From: RGIG1959 sp045637645
GTDB lineage: Bacteria > Bacillota > Clostridia > Oscillospirales > Acutalibacteraceae
Length of the DNA: 64,000 nt
Assembly: GCA_045637645.1 (NCBI GenBank)
Contig: JAZTZV010000053.1
Location: forward strand, 49,932-113,931
Direction of reading: 5' to 3'
Within the stretch, counting starts at the first letter, position 1, and the number at the start of each line of letters is the position of its first letter. Under the pieces are notes generated by a model. It ran no database searches. It saw only the letters and a program-made list of their open reading frames with translations, and was not told where the DNA came from. A program made the translations under genes and the position numbers. Shown here piece after piece: positions 51,901 to 58,084 of the stretch.

Positions 51901-53356
51901 CTTCGATGGCGACAAAGCTCCTGATATCGACTTGAACTTCGCCGACGAATATCAAACGCGCGCTCATCGTTACACCGAAACCTTGTTCCCGCCGAACCAC
52001 GTGTTTAAAGCGGGTACGATCTCGACGGTGGCGGACAAAACGGCATTCGGTTACGTCAAAAAATACGAAGAAGAGCGTGGTTTGGTGTTCAGCAACGCCG
52101 AACGCACGCGCTTGGCACTCGGATGCACGGGTGTCAAACGTACAACAGGTCAGCACCCGGGCGGCATGGTCGTTGTTCCCAACGACTATGAAGCGGAAGA
52201 TTTCACGCCTGTGCAACACCCCGCCGACGACCCGAACTCCGAAGTTATCACGACACACTTCGACTTCCATTCCATCCATGACACGATCTTGAAACTGGAT
52301 AACCTCGGTCACGTTATCCCGACAACGTACAAATATCTCGAGGAATTCAGCGGCATTCCCGTTATGGATGTGACGATGTCCGATCCCGATGTCTACCGTT
52401 TGTTCACGTCGCCCGAGCCTCTCGGTCTCACCGAAGAACAACTCGGCTGTAACACCGGCACCTTGACGCTTCCCGAAATGGGTACACCGTTTGTCCGCCA
52501 AATGCTCGTGGAATCCAAGCCTAAAAACTTTGCCGATTTGTTGCAGATTTCGGGTCTGTCTCACGGAACGGACGTGTGGCTTGGCAACGCACAGGAACTC
52601 ATTAAAAACGGCACTTGCACCATTTCCGAAGTGATCGGTACCCGCGATAACATCATGGTGTATTTGATGCAAAAGGGTCTTGAACCCAAAATGGCGTTTA
52701 AGATCATGGAGATCGTGCGTAAAGGCAATGCGACAAAATTGCTCACCGAAGAGCATTTCGAAGCGATGAAATCCTGCGGTGTCGAGCAATGGTATATCGA
52801 TTCCTGCATGAAGATCAAATACATGTTCCCGAAGGCGCACGCCGCCGCGTATTGCATCGGTGCGTTGCGCGTGGGTTGGTACAAGGTTCACCGCCCCGAA
52901 GCCTACTACGCGGCGTATTTCACCGTGCGCGGTGAAGATATGGACGCCGCCATCGTGCAAGCGGGCATTGAAAAGGTGAAATACACCATGGACGATATCC
53001 GTTCGCGCGGACGCGACGCCAGCGCGAAAGAGCAAGCACTTGCCGATATGATGCACGTGGTGTACGAAGCAATGCTGCGCGGTATTAAGTTCCTGCCTGT
53101 TGATTTGTACAAGTCCCATTCGCGTAAATATTTACTGGAAGACGGTGCGCTTCGCTTGCCGTTCAGCTCCATCAACGGACTCGGCGGTGCGGCGGCAGAA
53201 GGTCTTATGAGCGGTCGCGACGGCGAACCGTATTTCTCGGTCGATGAACTTCAAGAGCGCACAGGTATTTCCAAAGCGATCGTTGAGTCGCTTCGTGAGC
53301 TCGGTGCGATCGGTGATTTGCCGCAATCGAGTCAAATCTCCTTCTTTGAAATGTGA
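48977..53356 (+). CDS. polC: DNA polymerase III alpha subunit, PolC type
   Basis: Gram-positive replicative polymerase of 1459 residues. N-terminal domain (1-170), an Ala-rich linker (about 178-193), an OB domain (about 225-335), PHP domain beginning at VELHMHTKMSS (about 350), an inserted 3'-5' proofreading exonuclease (FDLETTGL near 443, HNAPFDTGF near 522, HHRACDDA near 583), then the remaining PHP, a four-Cys zinc site (CKQCQYSEF and CPNCGAP, about 928-955) and the palm with DIDLNFADEYQ (catalytic Asp near 983). It is preceded by TAGAAT (48949-48954) and a TCCCGC/GCGGGA stem. It is complete. Confidence 0.98.
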   Translation: MTLRQLIEKQVSVDAVPSAFLNSNVLSIQVQESVRILSITLYCEQLPTFEDLQSLENALQKAYSVKCTVDVHCPPTLLNADAFAFVIPMLCRRYVQVNGSFNDAAYAVENDVVRVKLAHGGAGLLKNTQIDEHLATLIQEMFSRRVKVEFEGDDDIDKNDEQYQRVMQKALDEERERAQAAAAAAAAVAAAAPKTEGTPAPKPRTEGVNFNRPPSSGLPIYLETAQTIWGKDIREMPVPIKTIEPDGSFVTIWGEVFGMEKEHRESRDGTRVLYEFHLSDRTGSVTVNMWLDKKRDKQKIEALGSVKNGVCVLAQGSYDYNEYAKCNVLRIKALALVAKYQKPDNAEKKRVELHMHTKMSSMDAVTEASALVKRAADWGHPAVAITDHGVVQAFPDAMNTAAKMAKDGKEIKILYGVEAYYINDLIPVVSGDADVLLDDECIVFDLETTGLSQQNDRITEIGAVRVKNGEVVEEFNTFVNPGMPISPKITELTGITNDMVKDAPREDDALCRFYDFCGNCKVLVAHNAPFDTGFVKKAAERSDMPYPFTSIDTVPIARALYPNLKNHKLDTVAKALQLPPFNHHRACDDARVLAQIYLKLIVDMKEQREIERVSEINVGLKGGDNKGVKPYHLIILAQNLTGLKNLYKLISWSHLKNYHKRPRITRSKLMEHREGLILGSACEQGELFEAVMQGRGWGELCDIARFYDFLEIQPLGNNAFMVRNGTARDEEQLKDFNRTIVRIGDKLNIPVCATCDVHFMDPEDEEFRRILQGVQGFGDADQQAPLYFRNTEEMLAEFAYLGQEKAYEVVVENTNLIADRIESILPIPKGTYSPRIDGADEELQEITWSRAKAKYGDPLPEIVRARLDRELTSIVKHGFAVLYMIAQKLVQNSNENGYLVGSRGSVGSSFVAHMSGISEVNPLAPHYVCKQCQYSEFFTKGEVGSGFDLPEKICPNCGAPLDRDGHEIPFETFLGFDGDKAPDIDLNFADEYQTRAHRYTETLFPPNHVFKAGTISTVADKTAFGYVKKYEEERGLVFSNAERTRLALGCTGVKRTTGQHPGGMVVVPNDYEAEDFTPVQHPADDPNSEVITTHFDFHSIHDTILKLDNLGHVIPTTYKYLEEFSGIPVMDVTMSDPDVYRLFTSPEPLGLTEEQLGCNTGTLTLPEMGTPFVRQMLVESKPKNFADLLQISGLSHGTDVWLGNAQELIKNGTCTISEVIGTRDNIMVYLMQKGLEPKMAFKIMEIVRKGNATKLLTEEHFEAMKSCGVEQWYIDSCMKIKYMFPKAHAAAYCIGALRVGWYKVHRPEAYYAAYFTVRGEDMDAAIVQAGIEKVKYTMDDIRSRGRDASAKEQALADMMHVVYEAMLRGIKFLPVDLYKSHSRKYLLEDGALRLPFSSINGLGGAAAEGLMSGRDGEPYFSVDELQERTGISKAIVESLRELGAIGDLPQSSQISFFEM

Positions 53357-53364
53357 GGATACGT

Positions 53365-54051
53365 ATGAAGTATACAACCTTATTGCTGGATGCCGATGAA
53401 ACGTTGCTTGATTTTTGCCGCTCGGAAGGGTTCGCGCTTGAAGCGACCCTTGCCGCGCACGGCATTGCGATGACACCCGCCATGCAGAACGCGTATCATG
53501 AGATCAATCGCCTGCTGTGGCAACAGCTCGAAAGGGGAGAGATCCTGCGCGAACGTCTCAAAGTGCAGCGTTTCGAAGAACTGTTCGAATCGATTGGTGC
53601 AGTCGACATCGATGCCGCCGATTTCAATGAACAATATATGCAAACGCTCGGCACGCGCGGCTTTTTGCTTGAAGGAGCGCTCGAACTTGTGCAAACGCTT
53701 TCGAAACGCTACCGATTGTGTATCGTTACGAACGGAACCGCATCCGTTCAGCACACGCGTCTTGCCGACAGCGGCTTATTGCCGTATATGGAGCATGTGT
53801 TCATTTCGCAGGAAATCGGCGCGGACAAACCGTCGCCTGTGTTTTTTGACGCGGTCTTGTCTGCGCTCGGTCATCCCGACAAAGCCGAATTGCTCATCAT
53901 CGGTGATTCGCTGACCTCCGACATTCGCGGCGGTATCCTGTCGGGGATCGATACCTGTTGGTTCGATCCCGCGAAAAAACAAGCACCTGCTGAATTGACA
54001 CTGACCTATCATGTTTCAAATTACCAAGAACTTTGTGATTTGCTTGCATAA
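53365..54051 (+). CDS. HAD-family pyrimidine nucleotidase (YjjG-like)
   Basis: Haloacid dehalogenase-like phosphatase of 228 residues. Motif I is LLDADETLLDF (DxDxT), motif II VTNGT, the motif III Lys is in GADKPSPVFF, and motif IV is IGDSLTSDI. The pattern is that of YjjG/YfnB proteins, which dephosphorylate (often non-canonical) pyrimidine nucleotides. The start at 53365 has GTGAGG upstream, 8 nt after the polC stop. Co-transcription with polC would fit nucleotide-pool cleaning during replication, which is inference. Confidence 0.85.
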   Translation: MKYTTLLLDADETLLDFCRSEGFALEATLAAHGIAMTPAMQNAYHEINRLLWQQLERGEILRERLKVQRFEELFESIGAVDIDAADFNEQYMQTLGTRGFLLEGALELVQTLSKRYRLCIVTNGTASVQHTRLADSGLLPYMEHVFISQEIGADKPSPVFFDAVLSALGHPDKAELLIIGDSLTSDIRGGILSGIDTCWFDPAKKQAPAELTLTYHVSNYQELCDLLA

Positions 54052-54110
54052 CGCGTAAGAAAGTCGGCATACTAGGAATATCCCCATAGAACAAAGGAGG
54101 AATATTTCGT

Positions 54111-54317
54111 ATGTGGTTGGATCGAATTGCGTTGGCATTGGTCATTATCGGTGCTCTGAACTGGGGGAGCATCGGTCTGTTTCAGTTTGACCTCGTGGCG
54201 TGGCTCGGCGGTGGCATGGATGGCCTGATCGCGCGCATCGTTTACACAGTGGTAGCGATTGCGGGTGTGTGGTGCATTTCGTTGCTGTTCCGTCAACGAG
54301 AGGCAATCGAAGAATGA
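54111..54317 (+). CDS. DUF378 family small membrane protein
   Basis: Protein of 68 residues with two membrane helices (about 4-23 and 40-60). The DUF378 signature ALNWGSIGLFQFDLVAWLGG is present. The function of the family is unknown. AAAGGAGGAATATTTCGT precedes the ATG, and a strong terminator follows. Confidence 0.85.
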   Translation: MWLDRIALALVIIGALNWGSIGLFQFDLVAWLGGGMDGLIARIVYTVVAIAGVWCISLLFRQREAIEE

Positions 54318-54322
54318 CAACT

Positions 54323-54366
54323 AAGAGATCGCGGTCTGTTTTGACAGACGGCGATCTCTTTTTTGC
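54323..54366 (+). terminator. Terminator after the DUF378 gene
   Basis: A long stem (AAGAGATCGC and GTCTGT paired with ACAGAC and GCGATCTCTT, one mismatch) is followed by TTTTTTGC. Confidence 0.9.
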
Positions 54367-54420
54367 ATTTTGGATAAAAAATCAATCGAATTCTATGTAA
54401 AAAATGATAATTTTAAGGAG

Positions 54421-54449
54421 TTGTCTTTTTAAAATTGGTATGGTATACT
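54421..54449 (+). promoter_or_regulatory. Promoter for the DivIVA-like gene
   Basis: TTGTCT (54421-54426), a 17-bp spacer and TATACT (54444-54449) preceded by TGG. Confidence 0.75.
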
Positions 54450-54503
54450 AATTAGCATGAGTTAGTGTGTCTGTACGACAGACATTTTGAAAGGATGAGA
54501 GTC

Positions 54504-55166
54504 ATGGCTGAAAGCGGATTTTTTCGCACAGAATTCCGTGGTTTTAAAAAACAGGATGTTCTTCAGTATATCGATCAGTTGCAATTGACGCACGGTGAAC
54601 GTCTGGCGGAATCCGAAGAGCTTCGTCGTCAAGCGGAGGAGGCACTCGCGCAAGCGCAGTCGTCCGATAACGGTGTGGAAGCGCTTCAAAAGGAAAATGA
54701 CGCCTTGAATGAGCAAGTGCAAAAGCTTGCCGCGCTCGCCAAGATTTACAAGACCGAATTGCTCTCTTTGCGTGAAGAGAAAAACGATTTTGTGCAATTC
54801 AAAACCGACAGTGAAAAGCTGGAGGAGGCTCTTGCGCGCAACCGTGAGCTCGAAGAGCAGCTTGAGCAGCTCCGCAACCAAAACGAACTTGTGAAAGAGC
54901 AAAATGCGCGTTATGCGGCGGTGGTCGGCGATGTAAGCCGCCTTGTCGTGGAAGCGCGTGTGGTCAGTGCCTCGTATTTGGATGCCGCTCATCAAAAGAG
55001 CACCGAATGCATTCAACATTTGGATGCGTTCCTGTCCGAATTGAAAGGTCAAGTTGAGAAAGTGCGCGAAGGCGCGGACGCGAACCGCCGTGCAGGCGAT
55101 GAACACATCGAGACCTTGCTTTCGGATTTGCAAGAACTCGGCAACTCACTCAACAAAGCCGATTGA
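54504..55166 (+). CDS. DivIVA-like coiled-coil protein
   Basis: Protein of 220 residues. The N-terminus FFRTEFRGFKKQDVLQYIDQ resembles the membrane-binding start of DivIVA/GpsB proteins (aromatic residue, basic patch, then xDVxxYID). Residues about 30-150 are predicted coiled coil, rich in Glu, Gln and Leu heptads, and a second helical segment follows (residues 160-215). This suggests a polar or septal scaffold for cell division or growth. GAAAGGATGAGAGTC sets ATG 54504. The sequence is not close enough to call it DivIVA or GpsB. Confidence 0.72.
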   Translation: MAESGFFRTEFRGFKKQDVLQYIDQLQLTHGERLAESEELRRQAEEALAQAQSSDNGVEALQKENDALNEQVQKLAALAKIYKTELLSLREEKNDFVQFKTDSEKLEEALARNRELEEQLEQLRNQNELVKEQNARYAAVVGDVSRLVVEARVVSASYLDAAHQKSTECIQHLDAFLSELKGQVEKVREGADANRRAGDEHIETLLSDLQELGNSLNKAD

Positions 55167-55255
55167 GTTTTCGGTAATTTTCCGCGGTGCATAAACACCG
55201 CCGCCCCTGCATACAGTAAAATGATTTTGCAAACTATTTAAGGAGAGATATCATC

Positions 55256-55477
55256 ATGGCAGAACTCAAATACGAAATCGTGAAGGAACTCGGTGTCCTT
55301 TCGCAATCTCCCTCGGGTTGGACGAAGGAACTCAACCTCATCAGCTGGAACGATCGTGCTCCGAAATTCGACATTCGCGATTGGGCTCCCGAACACGCCA
55401 AAATGGGTAAGGGTTGCACCCTGTCCGCTGACGAAGTGATTCTTCTGCGTGACCTGCTCAACGAAACCGATCTGTAA
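55256..55477 (+). CDS. PC4/YdbC-family ssDNA-binding protein
   Basis: Protein of 73 residues related to bacterial YdbC, which has the PC4 (transcriptional coactivator p15) fold and binds single-stranded DNA as a dimer. KELNLISWNDRAPKFDIRDWAPEHAKMGKGCTLS covers the beta-sheet and GxxL turn; a short C-terminal helix (EVILLRDLLNE) completes it. AAGGAGAGATATCATC precedes the ATG. It lies 89 nt after the DivIVA-like gene, probably in the same transcript. Confidence 0.82.
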   Translation: MAELKYEIVKELGVLSQSPSGWTKELNLISWNDRAPKFDIRDWAPEHAKMGKGCTLSADEVILLRDLLNETDL

Positions 55478-55508
55478 GTTTACAACTTCATAAAAGTAGG
55501 TGAATACC

Positions 55509-56432
55509 GTGTTTTTTTTGGATTTGCTCTATGCGATTGTGCAAGGCGTGATTCAAGGTATCACGGAATGGCTTCCCATCAGCAGCACGGGACATATCCT
55601 GCTGTTGGACGCGATTTGGCCGTCGGGACTTTCCGATGCATTTTTCGATGTGTTCAAAGTCGTCATTCAGCTCGGCTCGATTTTGGCGGTATTTGTGTTG
55701 TATCATCACAAGCTCAATCCGTTTTCGCCGAAAAAAGATGACGATGAGAAAAAGTCGACGTGGATTTTATGGAGCAAAGTGCTGGTTGCCAGCATTCCGG
55801 CGGCGGTTCTCGGATTGTTGCTCGACGATTTGATTGACAATGTGTTGTCGGTCCCGCTTGTGATTGCGATCGCGTTGATTGTGTACGGCGTTGGATTCAT
55901 TTGGATGGAAAGCCGTAAAAACGTTTCCGATAAGGTAGCGGATCTCAAAGACATCAGTTATAAACGCGCATTCGGCATCGGTGCGTTTCAAGTACTTGCG
56001 TTGATTCCCGGTACATCGCGTTCGGGTTCCACGATTCTCGGTGCATCGCTTCTCGGCACTTCTCGCGAAGTTGCAGCGGAATTTTCGTTCTTTATGGCGA
56101 TTCCCGTGATGTTCGGAGCAAGCGCGCTGAAGGTTGTCAAATATTTCCTGTTTGATGACTATTGCGGCGTCTGCAAACAAATCTTGGAAAGTGAACAAGT
56201 GATTGACGGACTGTGTGAAACCTGTAAAACCGCCGTGACACATCCCATGTTCAGTGTCCAAGAATGGATCTTGCTTTCTGTTGCGACGGTTGTGTCGTTT
56301 GCTGTTTCGGTGCTGGTGATTCGATTCTTAATGGGATTCATCAAAAAGCACGATTTCAAAGTCTTTGGTTGGTATCGCATCGCGCTCGGTGTTGTGATCC
56401 TGCTGTATTTATTGATTCAATTATTTGTATAA
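55509..56432 (+). CDS. uppP: Undecaprenyl-diphosphatase with CxxC...CxxC insertion
   Basis: Membrane phosphatase (BacA family, 307 residues) that recycles undecaprenyl diphosphate to the monophosphate carrier. The catalytic ITEWLPISSTGH (Glu20) and PGTSRSGSTI motifs are intact. Between later helices there is an extra loop of about 35 residues with C219-x2-C222 and C236-x2-C239, which looks like a zinc ribbon and makes the protein longer than the usual about 270. GTG 55509 lies about 7 nt after AAGTAGGT; GTG 55500 overlaps that site. Confidence 0.9.
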   Translation: MFFLDLLYAIVQGVIQGITEWLPISSTGHILLLDAIWPSGLSDAFFDVFKVVIQLGSILAVFVLYHHKLNPFSPKKDDDEKKSTWILWSKVLVASIPAAVLGLLLDDLIDNVLSVPLVIAIALIVYGVGFIWMESRKNVSDKVADLKDISYKRAFGIGAFQVLALIPGTSRSGSTILGASLLGTSREVAAEFSFFMAIPVMFGASALKVVKYFLFDDYCGVCKQILESEQVIDGLCETCKTAVTHPMFSVQEWILLSVATVVSFAVSVLVIRFLMGFIKKHDFKVFGWYRIALGVVILLYLLIQLFV

Positions 56433-56433
56433 T

Positions 56434-56468
56434 AAAAAGGCTGTCACGTTACATGACAGCCTTTTTTG
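56434..56468. terminator. Bidirectional terminator between uppP and comM
   Basis: The AAAAAGGCTGTCA stem pairs with TGACAGCCTTTTT (56434-56467, loop CGTTACA) and is flanked by A and T runs. Confidence 0.92.
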
Positions 56469-56471
56469 TTA

Positions 56472-58001
56472 TTATCGTTCCCAATATTTTCGGTCGAGAC
56501 TGCGGTATTGGAGTGCCTCGCCGATATGCTTTTTGTCGATGAATTCGCTGTCATCCAAATCGGCAATGGTGCGTGCCAGCTTCAACAGACGGTCGTAAGC
56601 GCGTGCCGACAATCCCATTTTGTCGAATGCGATGCGAAGCATCGCGGCGGCGCCGTCGGTCAGCACACAGTATTCCTTGAGTTTGCCTGCAGGAATGTGT
56701 GCGTTTGAGAGAATGTCGGTGCCTTCGAATCGTTTGCGTTGAATGGCGCGAGCTTTGTTGACACGCTTGCGGATTTCGGCGGAGCTTTCCGCTTTCTCCG
56801 ATGCGTTGAGCTTGTCAAAAGCTACAGGCGGCACTTCGATGTGGATATCGATGCGGTCAAGAAGCGGCCCTGAAATGCGTGCTAAATACGACGAAGCGGC
56901 TTTCGGCGAGCAGGTGCAGGGCTTGGTCGGATGTCCGTAGAATCCGCAAGGGCAGGGGTTCATCGCGGCGATCAGCATAAACGAGCACGGATAGGTGAGC
57001 GAGGCTTGTACACGAGAAATGGTTACTACTTCATCTTCGAGAGGCTGACGCAAGCTTTCCATCGCCGAACGCGAAAATTCGGGAAGCTCATCTAAAAACA
57101 AGACACCGTGGTGTGCGAGTGACACTTCGCCCGGATGCGGTACTGTGCCGCCGCCCGTCAAACCGGCTGTTGAAATATTGTGGTGTGGTGCGCGGAACGG
57201 ACGGTCGCGAAGCAGTCCGACACCACCGGGCAATGTGCCTGCAATTGAATGAATCTTGGTGGCTTCGAGTGCCTCGTCGGCAGTCATATCGGGGAGGATC
57301 GAGGGCAATCGCTTGGCAAGCATGCTTTTGCCCGAACCGGGCGGGCCGATCAACAAGAGATTATGATCGCCTGCCGCCGCGACTTCCATGGCGCGGCGCG
57401 CGGCTTGCTGACCCATCACTTCCGCAAAATCGGGACGCGTGTGCGGCTGTTCTGTTGCTTCGGGCGGTGTATACACGGCAGGCATGATCGGAAATGCACC
57501 GCTTAAATGAGCCGCAAGCGCGGGCACACTTTCCACGGGATACACGTCAATTCCGTCGACAACCGCGCCTTCTGCAGCGTTGTCTTTGGGCAAAAACACA
57601 CGCTTGAGTCCGCTGTCTCTGGCGGCAATCACCATCGGCAGAACGCCGCGCACAGGGCGCAGTTCGCCTGTGAGTGACAATTCACCGATGAATGCCGCAT
57701 CGTCCACAGGGAAAGACAATTGAGACGTCGCGTGCAAAATTGCCATCAAAAGCGGAAGATCATAAACCGAACCTTCCTTGCGAATGTCGGCGGGTGCCAA
57801 ATTGATGGTAATGCGGCTGACGGGATAATCAAAACCGCAGTTTTTGAGTGCGGCGCGGACACGGTCTCGCGATTCGCGCACCGCCGAGCCCGGCAATCCG
57901 ACGACATCAAATCCGGGTAAACCGCCCGAAAGGTCGGCTTCGACCGTAACAGGGAATCCGTTCACGCCTAAAAGTCCCATGCTATGCATGCGTGCAAACA
58001 T
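56472..58001 (-). CDS. comM: YifB/ComM family Mg-chelatase-like AAA+ ATPase
   Basis: AAA+ protein of 509 residues. The N-terminal Lon-protease-like domain starts at ADLSGGLPGFDVVGLP, Walker A is GPPGSGKS (219-226), Walker B lies in VLFLDELPEF, and a short Cys pattern (NPCPCGFYGHPTKPCTCS) could bind zinc. ComM helicase extends branches during natural transformation in Gram-negative bacteria; the Clostridial role is unproven. AGAGGTGATCACAC precedes the ATG. Confidence 0.9.
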   Translation of the reverse strand: MFARMHSMGLLGVNGFPVTVEADLSGGLPGFDVVGLPGSAVRESRDRVRAALKNCGFDYPVSRITINLAPADIRKEGSVYDLPLLMAILHATSQLSFPVDDAAFIGELSLTGELRPVRGVLPMVIAARDSGLKRVFLPKDNAAEGAVVDGIDVYPVESVPALAAHLSGAFPIMPAVYTPPEATEQPHTRPDFAEVMGQQAARRAMEVAAAGDHNLLLIGPPGSGKSMLAKRLPSILPDMTADEALEATKIHSIAGTLPGGVGLLRDRPFRAPHHNISTAGLTGGGTVPHPGEVSLAHHGVLFLDELPEFSRSAMESLRQPLEDEVVTISRVQASLTYPCSFMLIAAMNPCPCGFYGHPTKPCTCSPKAASSYLARISGPLLDRIDIHIEVPPVAFDKLNASEKAESSAEIRKRVNKARAIQRKRFEGTDILSNAHIPAGKLKEYCVLTDGAAAMLRIAFDKMGLSARAYDRLLKLARTIADLDDSEFIDKKHIGEALQYRSLDRKYWER

Positions 58002-58033
58002 GTGTGATCACCTCTAAAATACTTCATTATAAA

Positions 58034-58081
58034 CACAATTCGCCGACATTGTCTTGTAGCAGACGATGTCGGCGAATTGTG
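58034..58081 (-). terminator. Long hairpin after the P-type ATPase
   Basis: The arms 58034-58054 and 58061-58081 form a 21-bp stem with one G-U pair and a 6-nt loop. On the minus strand TTTATAAT follows. It should end the ATPase transcript before comM. Confidence 0.75.
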
Positions 58082-58084
58082 ACG

